This document shows, one piece after another, positions 9,182 to 19,209 of a stretch of DNA of 64,000 nt. Under the pieces are notes generated by a model that made no database searches, was not told the DNA's origin, and worked only from the letters and a program-made list of their open reading frames with translations. The stretch spans positions 1,922,001 to 1,986,000 of the forward strand of contig NZ_CP059724.1 of the NCBI RefSeq assembly GCF_022369515.1. Reading direction: 5' to 3'. This DNA comes from Paenibacillus sp. 19GGS1-52 (GTDB lineage: Bacteria; Bacillota; Bacilli; Paenibacillales; Paenibacillaceae). The number at the start of each line of letters is the position of its first letter. Position 1 is the first letter of the stretch. The translations under genes were made by a program, and so were the position numbers.

Positions 9182-9619
9182 ATGTTCATGGGTGAGTACC
9201 AACATAGCATTGACGACAAAGGCCGAATCATTATTCCGGCTAAATTTCGTGAATTGCTCGGAACCTCCTTTGTAGCGACCCGCGGCCTGGACTCCTGCTT
9301 ATTTGTTTATCCTATGGATGAATGGGAAATCATGGAGCAGAAGCTCAAGAAACTTTCGTTAATGAAATCGGATGCTAGGGCATTCAGCCGCTTTTTTTTC
9401 TCGGGAGCGACGGAATGTATGTGGGACAAGCAGGGAAGGGTAAATCTGCCGAGTAATTTACGGCAGTATGCTAAGCTGGATAAGGACTGTATTATTCTAG
9501 GCGTTTCGAACCGGGTGGAGATCTGGAACAAGGAGCTATGGGAACAGTACTTCGAACAGTCAGAGGAATCGTTCAACGAAATCGCCGAGAAATTGGTTGA
9601 TTTTAATTTTGATTTATAA
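9182..9619 (+). CDS. mraZ: Transcriptional regulator MraZ
   Basis: DNA-binding regulator at the head of the division/cell-wall cluster, 145 aa. Two tandem SpoVT/AbrB-like swapped-hairpin domains are visible, each with the MraZ signature: [13 protein letters not shown] (about residues 11-23) and [14 protein letters not shown] (about 81-94). The start MFMGEYQ is typical of the family. The operator repeats immediately upstream support autoregulation. Confidence 0.96.
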   Translation: MFMGEYQHSIDDKGRIIIPAKFRELLGTSFVATRGLDSCLFVYPMDEWEIMEQKLKKLSLMKSDARAFSRFFFSGATECMWDKQGRVNLPSNLRQYAKLDKDCIILGVSNRVEIWNKELWEQYFEQSEESFNEIAEKLVDFNFDL

Positions 9620-9658
9620 CAAATACACATATCGAATTACTGCCCTGGAGGGATGAAG

Positions 9659-10612
9659 TTGTTTCACCACATCACGGTGCTTAAGGAAGAAGCGACAGAA
9701 GGGCTTAACATCAAGAAAGACGGTATTTATGTGGACTGCACGCTCGGAGGAGCGGGACACAGTTCGCTTATTGCTTCTAAGCTCAGCGGTGAAGGCCGAC
9801 TGATCTGTCTGGATCAAGATGAATGGGCTTTGGATAATGCAAGAGTCAGGCTGGCTGAGTATGGCGACAAGGTGGTCTTGATTAAGACCAACTTCAGAGA
9901 TCTTGAAAGTGTGCTTAAGGAGTTGCCTTTTGTTCCTCAAGTGGATGGCATTCCCCAAGTAGATGGAATACTCTATGATCTTGGCGTTTCGTCACCTCAG
10001 TTTGATGAAGGAGAAAGAGGCTTCAGCTACAATCATGATGCTCCGCTGGATATGCGGATGGATCAGTCGGCGTCATTAACTGCAGCGGATATCATTAATA
10101 CCTGGTCCGAGAAGGAAATTGCCCGTGTGCTTTTCCAATATGGAGAAGAGAAGTTCTCACGGCGGATCGCCAAGAAAATTGTGGATCGAAGAGCCGAACA
10201 GCCTGTCAAGGGGACAGGGGAATTGGCTGAGCTTATCAAGGAGGGCATCCCGGCAGCCGCACGAAGAACGGGAGGGCATCCCGCCAAACGCAGCTTTCAG
10301 GCTTTGCGAATTGCTGTTAATGATGAGCTGGGAGCTTTTGAGGAAGGGTTGCATGAAGCTGTGCGCTGTCTGGCGCCCGGTGGAAGAGTATCAGTGATTA
10401 CATTTCATTCGCTGGAAGATCGGATTTGCAAGCAGATTCTAAGCAGCTATTTAAGCCGCTGTACTTGTCCGACTGATTTTCCATTTTGCGTATGTGGTGC
10501 TGTAGGAACGCTTAAGTTGATTAACCGCAAACCGTTTATGCCTTCTGAGGAAGAGTTGGAACTTAACCCACGTGCCCGTTCAGCTAAGCTGCGCATTGCA
10601 GAGAAATTGTAA
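9659..10612 (+). CDS. rsmH: 16S rRNA (cytosine1402-N4)-methyltransferase RsmH
   Basis: SAM-dependent methyltransferase (formerly MraW) that modifies C1402 in the ribosomal P site. The SAM-binding [10 protein letters not shown] is near residue 26, [10 protein letters not shown] near 54, and the C-terminal FHSLEDR is conserved. An ATG at 9653 directly abuts the GGAGGG ribosome-binding site; the TTG at 9659 has proper spacing and gives the family N-terminus MFHHITVL, so I chose it (317 aa). Just before [10 protein letters not shown] the six residues PQVDGI occur twice in a row (nt about 9938-9971), a small tandem duplication. Confidence 0.94.
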   Translation: MFHHITVLKEEATEGLNIKKDGIYVDCTLGGAGHSSLIASKLSGEGRLICLDQDEWALDNARVRLAEYGDKVVLIKTNFRDLESVLKELPFVPQVDGIPQVDGILYDLGVSSPQFDEGERGFSYNHDAPLDMRMDQSASLTAADIINTWSEKEIARVLFQYGEEKFSRRIAKKIVDRRAEQPVKGTGELAELIKEGIPAAARRTGGHPAKRSFQALRIAVNDELGAFEEGLHEAVRCLAPGGRVSVITFHSLEDRICKQILSSYLSRCTCPTDFPFCVCGAVGTLKLINRKPFMPSEEELELNPRARSAKLRIAEKL

Positions 10613-10635
10613 ATGAGGATAAAGGAGAGTCAGAG

Positions 10636-11013
10636 ATGGCCTATACCCGCGGAAATTTAGCAGTTCAACCCAAAAGAAAAGAAGAAGCAGATCGGCTTTA
10701 CCGCCAGAAGACTAAAGTTGTTACCAGACGGATGGTTCTTCCGCTGCAGGAGAAGCTGTTATACATGCTTACATTGGGGGTATGCGTCCTGGTAGCTGCC
10801 GCTCTAATTTGGCGTTACGTCCACATTTATGATTTGAACAAGCAGGCTCAGGAGCTGGATCAGCATATTTCGACAGCCAAGAAGCAGATCGCTAATTATC
10901 AGATGGAGAAGCAGAATCTGGAGCAGACCGTCGCTCAGAGAGCAAAGGCCCAAGGTTTTGTATCACCGGATGAGAATAATACGATTTATGTCGCTGAGAA
11001 GAATAATAACTAG
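10636..11013 (+). CDS. ftsL: Cell division protein FtsL
   Basis: Small bitopic division protein, 125 aa, with a basic cytoplasmic N-terminus, one membrane helix (about residues 40-60) and an extracytoplasmic coiled coil (DLNKQAQELDQHISTAKKQ onward). FtsL forms the divisome subcomplex with DivIB (at 24386) and DivIC. It has low sequence conservation; the call rests on this topology and the position between rsmH and the PBP2B gene, which is invariant in Bacillales. GGAGAG precedes the ATG. Confidence 0.88.
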   Translation: MAYTRGNLAVQPKRKEEADRLYRQKTKVVTRRMVLPLQEKLLYMLTLGVCVLVAAALIWRYVHIYDLNKQAQELDQHISTAKKQIANYQMEKQNLEQTVAQRAKAQGFVSPDENNTIYVAEKNNN

Positions 11014-11071
11014 CTGGAACATAATTGAACGACTGCCAAGATAAATAATAATTGAGTATGTGAGGTTCCCT

Positions 11072-13279
11072 ATGGTAAAAAGAATAAAACTTCGCACGCT
11101 GTTTATAGGAGGGTGTATCACCCTCTTTTTTCTTGTTTTGATCGGTCGGGTATTCTGGATTCAGGTGCTGAATGGTGAAGAGTGGCAGAAAAAGGCATCT
11201 GCGCAATGGGCGCATACTGCTGATATCAAGGCACAGCGCGGTGTTATTACTGACCGCAATGGGAATATTCTAGCCAGTGATGTTCCTGCTTTTACTGTCG
11301 TTGTAGATCCAGAAGTTATTCATGAACAAGGGATCGGCGAAGAGGTCATCAAGGGCTTGCATGATCTGCTGAATAAGCCGGAAGATGAACTGCGCACACT
11401 GATTGAGGCCAAAGATGATAAGGGCAAGTACCTTAAGAATCGCGAAATTCGCAATGAAGGTTGGAAGATTGATCAGGATCTCGCGGATAAGGTAACTGCA
11501 TTTAACAAAGCTTTGGGTAAAGAACATGATATTCAGGAAACCGGGGTTGGGCTCGTCAGAGAACAGAAACGGTATTATCCGAAGAATACTTTGGCTGCGC
11601 AAATCCTTGGTTACACAGACAGGGATGGCAAAGCTATCATGGGGCTCGAGAAATATTTTGATACCCAGCTTAGAGGGGCTGACGGCAAACTTTTCTATCA
11701 AAGCGATGGGCAAGGGATAAAGCTGCCTGATTCGCAAGACTCTTATCAGCCGGTAGTCAATGGTAACAATTTCAAGCTGACGATAGACAGTACTATTCAG
11801 TATTATATCGAAGAGGCTATGAAAAAAGCCTATGATCAATATCAACCGACGAGTATCAGTGTTATTGCTGCTGATCCCAACACGATGGAAATTTTGGGAA
11901 TGGCGAATATGCCTACCTTTAATCCCAATGAATATAATACAGCGGATCAGGCGGGGTTCTATAATCATGCCATCAAATCTACCTACGAGCCGGGCTCTAC
12001 CTTCAAAATTGTCACGCTTGCCGCAACCGTACAGGAGAAGCTCTTTAATCCGGATGCAACTTTTCTCTCGGGGCAGATCAAGATTAAGGGCTACAAGACG
12101 CCACTTCATGATATTAAACGTGCAGGTTGGGGGACTATCTCTTTCCTTGAGGGTGTGAAGCGTTCCAGCAACGTTGCTTTTGTTAAGCTGGGTTATGAAA
12201 TGCTAGGCCAGGATAAACTTTTAAAGTATATTAACGATTTTGGATTTAACGAGAAGACGGGTATTGATCTTCCTGGGGAAACGAGCGGAATAGTTAATCC
12301 TGACCCGAATCGCCCCATTGAAAATGCAACCCTGGCTTATGGTCACGGCAAGGTGCTGGTCACTCCGATTCAGCAGTTGGTTGCCGTATCTGCTATTGCG
12401 AACGGTGGCAAGCTGATGACGCCCCATGTCGTCAAAGAGATTACAGACCCCAATACCGGAAAAACAACGGTTACCAAGCCTGTAGTAGTACGCCAAGTCA
12501 TATCTGAGGCAAGTGCCAAGGAAACGGGCGGCTACTTAGAACAGGTTGTAGCTGACCAAGTTATCGGGACAGGACGCCATGCTTACATTGAGGGATATCG
12601 TGTAGCAGGTAAGACAGGGACTGCGGTTAAAGTAGAAGGTAAGAATTATGTGAATTCCAAAGTGTTGATCTCCTTTATTGGCTACGCTCCGGTAAATGAT
12701 CCGAAGATCGCAGTTATCGTCATCATTGATGAACCGAATGAGGAGGTTGGCGGGGGGACAGCAGCTGCTCCAGTATTCAAAGAGATCGTATCCCAGTCGC
12801 TTCAGTATATGGGAGTTCCAAAGCTGGCTACGGAGGCAAGTGGTAAAGATGCGCCTAAGACAGCATCTGCACTTCGCACCACTCCTGATCTAACTGGAAA
12901 AACAATGAAACAAGCCAAGGATTTGCTTCTGGCTGGAGGTTTTGACTTCGAAAGTGTGGGTGAAGGGACTACGGTTATTAGTCAGTATCCTGCAGCCAAG
13001 TCAACGCTTGCCTCAGGCCAGCGTATCTATTTATTAAGCCAGCAGGGAAATAAGCCCACCATTCCGAATTTAAGCGGACAATCGCTGCGTGATGCTTTAG
13101 AGATATTAAGCCTACTGAAAGTTGGCATCACGGTAGAGGGTGAAGGTTATGTGACTGAACAGGCTGTGGGTACGAAGGACGGCAAGACGCTTGTTACTCT
13201 GAAGCTGAAGCCTTTGAATGAATACGGCGAGGATATTCCTGTATCCCCATCCCCACCTGCTGATGCTACTGCGCCGTGA
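11072..13279 (+). CDS. pbpB: Penicillin-binding protein 2B (septal transpeptidase) with PASTA domains
   Basis: Class B PBP that cross-links septal peptidoglycan, about 735 aa. After one N-terminal membrane helix comes the dimerisation domain (RGVITDRNGNILA), then the transpeptidase domain with active-site STFK (about residue 309), SSN (KRSSNVAF) and KTGTA motifs. Two C-terminal PASTA domains follow (TPDLTGKTMKQA, IPNLSGQSLRDA) and a Pro-rich tail. The frame is open from GTG 11060, but the ATG at 11072 with GTGAGG in front is the better start. A second class B PBP, spoVD, follows directly. Confidence 0.94.
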   Translation: MVKRIKLRTLFIGGCITLFFLVLIGRVFWIQVLNGEEWQKKASAQWAHTADIKAQRGVITDRNGNILASDVPAFTVVVDPEVIHEQGIGEEVIKGLHDLLNKPEDELRTLIEAKDDKGKYLKNREIRNEGWKIDQDLADKVTAFNKALGKEHDIQETGVGLVREQKRYYPKNTLAAQILGYTDRDGKAIMGLEKYFDTQLRGADGKLFYQSDGQGIKLPDSQDSYQPVVNGNNFKLTIDSTIQYYIEEAMKKAYDQYQPTSISVIAADPNTMEILGMANMPTFNPNEYNTADQAGFYNHAIKSTYEPGSTFKIVTLAATVQEKLFNPDATFLSGQIKIKGYKTPLHDIKRAGWGTISFLEGVKRSSNVAFVKLGYEMLGQDKLLKYINDFGFNEKTGIDLPGETSGIVNPDPNRPIENATLAYGHGKVLVTPIQQLVAVSAIANGGKLMTPHVVKEITDPNTGKTTVTKPVVVRQVISEASAKETGGYLEQVVADQVIGTGRHAYIEGYRVAGKTGTAVKVEGKNYVNSKVLISFIGYAPVNDPKIAVIVIIDEPNEEVGGGTAAAPVFKEIVSQSLQYMGVPKLATEASGKDAPKTASALRTTPDLTGKTMKQAKDLLLAGGFDFESVGEGTTVISQYPAAKSTLASGQRIYLLSQQGNKPTIPNLSGQSLRDALEILSLLKVGITVEGEGYVTEQAVGTKDGKTLVTLKLKPLNEYGEDIPVSPSPPADATAP

Positions 13280-13375
13280 GTTAGCAATCTATAGCTTGTT
13301 CTAAGCCCTGTTTGTCCCGAATAGTCATGAGGTAAGAGATCATGTCTATGACAGGCGAAAGCGGGGGAGAACAGA

Positions 13376-15301
13376 ATGAAGGTTTCGAAGGTTGTAACAC
13401 GGCGGAGAATGCTGTGGACACTGCTGGGACTAGCAGTGTTGTTCGGATCGCTGGTCGTGCGCCTTGCTTATGTTCAGTTATCGCAAGGGCAGGAATTAAG
13501 CGCTAAGGCAGAGGAGTTGTGGCGGCGGAATATTCCCTTTACCGCCAAGCGCGGTGAAATATTGGATCGGACAGGAATTGCACTGGCCTACAATGTCAGC
13601 TCACCAACGATTTATGCAGTTCCCGTGCAGGTGAAGGATAAGCAAAAAACAGCACAGTTATTGGCTCCGCTGCTCGGTATGACTGAGGAGAAGCTGATAA
13701 CACTGCTGTCCAAAAGGGAGTCATCGGTTAAGCTACAGCCCGGCGGCCGCAAAATTACGATGGAGCTTGCTGCGAGCGTCCGTGATTTGCAGCTGCCGGG
13801 CATCGTTGTGGCTGAGGATAACAAACGGTATTATCCTTTCGGAGATCTTGCCGCACATATCTTAGGCTTTACAGGTATCGATAATCAAGGGATTACGGGT
13901 GTCGAGAATATCTATGACAAGCTGCTGCAAGGGATAGGCGGGAATATTTCCTACTTATCTGATGCGGGCGGCAGAATTATGCCTGGGTCCGCTGAGAAAT
14001 ATTCTGCACCACAGGATGGTTTGAGTCTGGAATTGACGATTGATAAGCAGATTCAATCGATTATGGAACGTGAGCTGGATCAGGCTATGGTAAAATATCA
14101 AGCTCAAGGCAGCTGGGCAATAGCCATGAATCCAAAAAATGGCGAGATCCTGGCCATGGCCAGCCGACCAGGGTATGAACCAGGTCAATATAAGGAATAT
14201 GATGCTACTACGTATAACCGCAATTTGCCGATCTGGATGACTTATGAACCAGGTTCTACCTTCAAAATCATCACCCTGGCTGCTGCGCTGCAGGAGGGCA
14301 AAGTGGATTTACAGAACGATCATTTTTTTGATCCTGGTTATATAGAGGTTGGTGGGGCGAAGCTGCGTTGCTGGAAAAGTGGCGGCCATGGCAGCCAAAC
14401 CTTTCTACAGGTGGTTGAGAATTCCTGCAACCCCGGTTTTGTAGCTTTAGGCCAGCGTTTAGGTAAAGATTCACTGTTCAAATATATTCGTAATTTCGGC
14501 TTCGGGACCAAGACTGGCATTGATCTGAACGGTGAATCGAACGGTATTCTGTTTAAACCAGCCCAAGTGGGTCCAGTCGAATTGGCGACCACAGCATTTG
14601 GCCAAGGCGTCTCGGTTACGCCGATTCAGCAGATTGCAGCGGTGTCTGCTGCTATAAATGGCGGCAAGCTTTACAAGCCTCATGTAGCGAAGGCATGGAT
14701 TAATCCCGAGACTGGTGAGACGGTATCGGAGGTGCAGCCCGAGCTTGTCCGTGAGGTGATTTCGGAGGAAACTTCCAAGAAGGTGCGTGCAGCACTTGAG
14801 AGCGTAGTTGCCAAAGGCACAGGCCGGCCAGCTTTTATCGATGGCTATCGTGTGGGTGGCAAGACAGGTACTGCACAGAAAGTAATTAATGGTCGGTATT
14901 CTCCAACGGAGCATATTGTTTCCTTTGTAGGCTTCGCACCTGCAGATGATCCACAGATTATTGTGTATACGGCAGTAGATAACCCGAAAGGCATTCAGTT
15001 TGGGGGTGTAGTAGCTGCTCCAATCGTGCAGAACATTCTGGAGGACTCCTTGCATGTCTTGAAGGTGCCTGAGCGCAGCGATCAACTCCCCAAAACGTAC
15101 AAGTACGGCGAAACTCCAATTGTCACTGTTCCGGATCTTACCGGAGCTACAGTACAGGATATTTATGAGGATATGAACATGAATTTTAACCTCGCCCGCT
15201 CAGGCTCGGGGACAACTGTCATCAATCAGGCACCAAAAGCAGGGGCTAGAGTGGAACAAGGTTCAACAATCAGGATTTATATGGGAGCAACGAGCGAATA
15301 A
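13376..15301 (+). CDS. spoVD: Stage V sporulation protein D (class B penicillin-binding protein)
   Basis: Sporulation-specific transpeptidase needed for spore cortex synthesis, paired with SpoVE. The 641-aa protein has an N-terminal membrane helix, the RGEILDRTG dimerisation motif, transpeptidase motifs STFK (about residue 298), SCN (VENSCNPGF) and KTGTAQ, and a single C-terminal PASTA domain (VPDLTGATVQDI). Having one PASTA domain and lying between pbpB and murE, as in B. subtilis, distinguishes it from PBP2B. GGGGGAGA precedes the ATG. A mother-cell (sigma-E) promoter would be expected in 13280-13375, but I see no clear one. Confidence 0.92.
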   Translation: MKVSKVVTRRRMLWTLLGLAVLFGSLVVRLAYVQLSQGQELSAKAEELWRRNIPFTAKRGEILDRTGIALAYNVSSPTIYAVPVQVKDKQKTAQLLAPLLGMTEEKLITLLSKRESSVKLQPGGRKITMELAASVRDLQLPGIVVAEDNKRYYPFGDLAAHILGFTGIDNQGITGVENIYDKLLQGIGGNISYLSDAGGRIMPGSAEKYSAPQDGLSLELTIDKQIQSIMERELDQAMVKYQAQGSWAIAMNPKNGEILAMASRPGYEPGQYKEYDATTYNRNLPIWMTYEPGSTFKIITLAAALQEGKVDLQNDHFFDPGYIEVGGAKLRCWKSGGHGSQTFLQVVENSCNPGFVALGQRLGKDSLFKYIRNFGFGTKTGIDLNGESNGILFKPAQVGPVELATTAFGQGVSVTPIQQIAAVSAAINGGKLYKPHVAKAWINPETGETVSEVQPELVREVISEETSKKVRAALESVVAKGTGRPAFIDGYRVGGKTGTAQKVINGRYSPTEHIVSFVGFAPADDPQIIVYTAVDNPKGIQFGGVVAAPIVQNILEDSLHVLKVPERSDQLPKTYKYGETPIVTVPDLTGATVQDIYEDMNMNFNLARSGSGTTVINQAPKAGARVEQGSTIRIYMGATSE

Positions 15302-15321
15302 TAGCAGAGTGAGGGATTACT

Positions 15322-16809
15322 ATGAAAGTTAACGAATTGTCTGCTTGTCTTGCAGCTACGCAGCTGTACGGAGATGGAGATGTAGAGATTACTGATCTTC
15401 AGGCGGATTCCCGCCGAGTAAAACCGGGCGATCTATTTATCTGTTTGCCAGGCCACACCGTAGACGGACACCAGTATGTAACACAGGCTGCCGCTAGCGG
15501 AGCTGTAGCAATTGTATGTGAGCGTAAGCTCGAGACCGCTTTGCCGCAGATAGTGGTGGATGACAGCCGGTTTGCCATGTCCGTCATGTCAAATGCCTTT
15601 TTTGGATCACCAAGCAGCAAGATGAGAATGATCGGGGTTACGGGTACGAACGGGAAAACAACAACAACTTATTTGATAGAACAGATTATGCAGGACCAGA
15701 AGGTAAAGACAGGGTTGATCGGCACCATTGAGATGCGCTATGACGGGCAGAACTATCCTACATCCGGTACAACACCGGAATCACTAGAGCTGCAGCGCTC
15801 ACTCCATGATATGGCTACGAAAGGTGTACAGTGCTGTGTGATGGAGGTTTCCTCGCACGCCATTCAACAAGGACGGGTGAAAGGCACAGATTTCCGCACG
15901 GCAATATTTACGAATCTATCCCAGGATCATTTGGATTATCATCATACAATGGAGGAGTATCGTGCCGTTAAAGGGCTGTTCTTCTCTCAGCTGGGCAATG
16001 TGATCTCTCCTTGGAAAGAAGAACGCAAGTATGCAGTACTTAATGCGGATGATGAGGCCAGTGCCTATTATGCGACCCAGACGGCGGCTGAAGTCATTAC
16101 ATACGGTATTGATAGTGATGCAAATGTACGGGCTTCGCAAATATCGATTACGGCAAAAGGAACATTCTTCCATGTTCATACGTTTAAAGGAGAAGCGGAC
16201 ATTTCATTGCGTATGGTTGGGAAGTTCAACGTTTATAACGCGCTGGCTGCAATCACCGCTGCTTTATTGGAGGATGTGCCGCTCACCGATATCAAGACCA
16301 GTCTGGAGTCTGTTGCCGGTGTATCTGGACGGGTAGAGTCAGTGGATGCCGGTCAGGAATTTGCAGTCATTGTAGACTACGCCCATACGCCGGACGGATT
16401 GGAGAACGTGCTGAGAACGGTTTGCGAGTTTGCAGTCGGCAGAGTGCTTACCGTATTTGGCTGCGGTGGAGACCGTGACCGTACAAAACGGCCATTGATG
16501 GGTAAAATTGCCGCAAAGTACAGTAGTTTGATATTTGTAACCTCCGACAATCCCCGCACTGAAGATCCGCTGCTCATTTTGCGGGATATCGAAGCGGGAC
16601 TAGAAGAAGATGGCGTATCCCACGATCAGTATGAGTTGATTGCTGACCGGCGGGAAGCGATCAGGAAAGCTATTGAAATGGCAAGCCCCGGCGATGTAGT
16701 ATTGATTGCGGGGAAGGGTCATGAGACCTATCAACTGATTGGCGGAGTGGTTCATGATTTCGATGACCGCGTCGTCGCTAAAGAAGTTATAAGGGGCCGA
16801 AGCTATTGA
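15322..16809 (+). CDS. murE: UDP-MurNAc-L-Ala-D-Glu:meso-diaminopimelate ligase MurE
   Basis: Adds the third residue of the peptidoglycan stem peptide. The 495-aa protein has the ATP-binding GTNGKTTTT (about residue 110), the carbamylated-lysine region, and the DNPRTEDP motif (about 407-414). In the Mur ligase family DNPR marks specificity for meso-diaminopimelate rather than lysine, so the cell wall should be of the m-DAP type; this fits dapL at 45249. Its TGA overlaps the murF TTG start. Confidence 0.96.
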   Translation: MKVNELSACLAATQLYGDGDVEITDLQADSRRVKPGDLFICLPGHTVDGHQYVTQAAASGAVAIVCERKLETALPQIVVDDSRFAMSVMSNAFFGSPSSKMRMIGVTGTNGKTTTTYLIEQIMQDQKVKTGLIGTIEMRYDGQNYPTSGTTPESLELQRSLHDMATKGVQCCVMEVSSHAIQQGRVKGTDFRTAIFTNLSQDHLDYHHTMEEYRAVKGLFFSQLGNVISPWKEERKYAVLNADDEASAYYATQTAAEVITYGIDSDANVRASQISITAKGTFFHVHTFKGEADISLRMVGKFNVYNALAAITAALLEDVPLTDIKTSLESVAGVSGRVESVDAGQEFAVIVDYAHTPDGLENVLRTVCEFAVGRVLTVFGCGGDRDRTKRPLMGKIAAKYSSLIFVTSDNPRTEDPLLILRDIEAGLEEDGVSHDQYELIADRREAIRKAIEMASPGDVVLIAGKGHETYQLIGGVVHDFDDRVVAKEVIRGRSY

Positions 16810-18218
16810 TTACAAGAACACTGGGAAATATCGCTGCCATGTGCGGAGGCGAACTTTTTGCTTCCGAAGCCGGAGCTGTAGATACAAAAATTGTGGGAGT
16901 CGTAACCGACTCTCGTAAAATTACGCCTGCCTGTTTGTTTGTTCCGCTAGCCGGGGACAATTTTGACGGCCATCATTACAGTGCTGCAGCTCTAGCTGCA
17001 GGAGCTGCTAGTACATTGTGGCAGCGGAATAAGGGCCCCGCACCAGAGGGCAGTGTCATTGTAGTGGAAGATACGCTGATAGCTCTTCAGAAGCTGTCCG
17101 CTGCTTATTTGAATGAAATCGCTCCACATGTTGTCGCAATTACTGGTAGTAACGGCAAAACGACAACAAAGGATATCGTTACGGCTCTACTTCAAGGGCA
17201 GTATAAGGTGCACAAAACACAGGGGAATTTCAATAATCATATTGGTCTGCCGCTTACGATACTAGCAATGGCTGAGGATACGGAAATTGTCGTACTGGAA
17301 ATGGGCATGAGCTCGCGGGGGGAAATTGCTCTCTTGGCTTCTTTGGCTGCGCCTGATGTTGCTGTAATTACCAATGTTGGCGAGTCCCATCTATTGCAGC
17401 TTGGGTCCCGCGAGGAAATTGCCCGCGCCAAGCTGGAAATCGCCGAAGGCCTGAAGCCGGGAGGGCTGCTGATCTACAATGGCGATGAACCACTGCTGGC
17501 GGAGATCATGCTGGAGCCTTCCTTCCATGCTCCTGCGGGAATACAGACCTTTCGCTTTGGACTAAATGCGGATAATGACGATTATCCAACAGGGATGATG
17601 TCTCATAGCGGAGGAATGACCTTTACATCGCATCTGCATGAGGAGCATGCTTTTACATTGCCGTTGCCAGGCCGACATAACGTAATTAATGGCTTGGCTG
17701 CTCTGGCTGTTGCCCGTCAATTCGGAGTTGCGGAGGAGAGCATTGAAGTGGGTTTAAGTACACTCAAGCTGACCGGAATGCGGATTGAGGTTATGCAGAC
17801 TGCTTCCGGGCTAACGCTTCTGAATGATGCTTATAATGCCAGCCCCACCTCGATGAAAGCTGCAATTGATGTATTGCAGTCCATGAAATGTAGCGGCAGC
17901 AAAATTGCTGTACTGGGGGACATGCTGGAACTCGGGCCGGAGGAAGTTCAGTTTCATCAAGGAATCGGTCACTATCTCGATCCATCGGAGATTGATCTTG
18001 TTTTTACTTACGGGGCACTGGCCAGTAATATTGCCGCAAGCGCAGAGCAACGATTCGGCAAAGAGCGAGTGTTTGCTTTTACCGACAAAGCTGCCCTGAC
18101 TACTCTCTTGCTGAACAAATGCAAATCTAAGGATATCGTCCTGTTCAAAGCATCCAGAGGGATGAAACTGGAGGAAGTCCTGAACAATCTCAATAATCAT
18201 TACCATCATCAGACTTGA
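16806..18218 (+). CDS. murF: UDP-MurNAc-tripeptide:D-Ala-D-Ala ligase MurF
   Basis: Completes the cytoplasmic UDP-MurNAc-pentapeptide. 470 aa with the ATP motif GSNGKTTTK (about residue 114), the central-domain MGMSSRGEI and the C-terminal NDAYNASPTSM motif. The TTG start lies inside the murE stop (TTGA), a 4-bp overlap indicating translational coupling. Confidence 0.95.
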   Translation: MITRTLGNIAAMCGGELFASEAGAVDTKIVGVVTDSRKITPACLFVPLAGDNFDGHHYSAAALAAGAASTLWQRNKGPAPEGSVIVVEDTLIALQKLSAAYLNEIAPHVVAITGSNGKTTTKDIVTALLQGQYKVHKTQGNFNNHIGLPLTILAMAEDTEIVVLEMGMSSRGEIALLASLAAPDVAVITNVGESHLLQLGSREEIARAKLEIAEGLKPGGLLIYNGDEPLLAEIMLEPSFHAPAGIQTFRFGLNADNDDYPTGMMSHSGGMTFTSHLHEEHAFTLPLPGRHNVINGLAALAVARQFGVAEESIEVGLSTLKLTGMRIEVMQTASGLTLLNDAYNASPTSMKAAIDVLQSMKCSGSKIAVLGDMLELGPEEVQFHQGIGHYLDPSEIDLVFTYGALASNIAASAEQRFGKERVFAFTDKAALTTLLLNKCKSKDIVLFKASRGMKLEEVLNNLNNHYHHQT

Positions 18219-18240
18219 AAATAATGGAGGGGGTGAACCC

Positions 18241-19206
18241 ATGGATTATCAACTACTTCTACTGACTATTGCTGTATCCTTTATCCTTGCGGTCATTGCC
18301 GCTCCGCTCTTCATTCCGCTTCTGCGCAGGATGAAATTCGGACAGCAGGTCCGTGAAGACGGACCTCAAACCCATTTGAAGAAGGCGGGAACGCCAACAA
18401 TGGGCGGGATCGTGATCATTGTGGCTTTCACATTGTCTTATCTGAAATTTTCTGTTGTGAATACCGATTTTTATGTCCTTTTAGTTGCTACACTGGGCTA
18501 TGGGTTGATCGGGTTTCTAGATGATTACATCAAAATCGTGTTCAAACGTTCCTTGGGGCTTACGGCGCGGCAGAAGCTGTTTGGACAATTGCTGGTTGGA
18601 GCCGTAATGTGCGGCCTTCTGATCTCTGCCGGACATAGTACAAATATTAGTATTCCGGGCACAGCAATGAGCTTTGACTGGGGCGGTTGGTTTTATTATC
18701 CATTTATTATCGTGATGATGATGGCTATTACAAATGCTGTTAATTTTACCGATGGAGTAGATGGATTGTTGTCCGGTACAAGTGCGATTGCCTTAGCCGC
18801 TTATGCGGTGGTGGCGATGCAGGCAACCTCTATTGCTGCTGGCGTATGCGCTGCGGCAATGATCGGGGCTGTGCTTGGATTCTTGGTATTCAATGCCTAT
18901 CCAGCCAAGGTATTTATGGGGGACACGGGTTCATTCGGTATTGGCGGTGCAATCGGAGCCATAGCTATTGTGACTAAGAGTGAACTGCTTTTTGTAATCA
19001 TCGGAGGCGTGTTTGTGATTGAGATGCTGTCTGTCGTGTTGCAGGTAGCCTCCTTTAAGACTCGCGGCAAGCGTATATTTAGAATGAGCCCGATTCACCA
19101 CCATTTTGAACTTGGCGGTTGGTCGGAGTGGCGGGTTGTCGTGTCATTCTGGGCAGTTAGCCTGGTGCTGGCGGCCGTTGGACTTTATATCAGCAAGGGG
19201 TTGTAG
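18241..19206 (+). CDS. mraY: Phospho-MurNAc-pentapeptide-transferase MraY
   Basis: Integral membrane enzyme that makes lipid I on undecaprenyl phosphate. 321 aa with about ten membrane helices. Diagnostic motifs: KKAGTPTMGG near residue 42, LDDYIKI near 95, NAVNFTDGVDGL near 165 with the catalytic aspartates, and SPIHHHFEL near the C-terminus. GGAGGGGG lies before the ATG. Part of the uninterrupted murE-murF-mraY-murD run. Confidence 0.97.
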   Translation: MDYQLLLLTIAVSFILAVIAAPLFIPLLRRMKFGQQVREDGPQTHLKKAGTPTMGGIVIIVAFTLSYLKFSVVNTDFYVLLVATLGYGLIGFLDDYIKIVFKRSLGLTARQKLFGQLLVGAVMCGLLISAGHSTNISIPGTAMSFDWGGWFYYPFIIVMMMAITNAVNFTDGVDGLLSGTSAIALAAYAVVAMQATSIAAGVCAAAMIGAVLGFLVFNAYPAKVFMGDTGSFGIGGAIGAIAIVTKSELLFVIIGGVFVIEMLSVVLQVASFKTRGKRIFRMSPIHHHFELGGWSEWRVVVSFWAVSLVLAAVGLYISKGL

Positions 19207-19209
19207 AGA

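Noticed and set aside
11270..12109. 279-codon minus-strand frame inside pbpB
   Set aside because: Covers the conserved dimerisation and transpeptidase coding region in antisense; no start signal.
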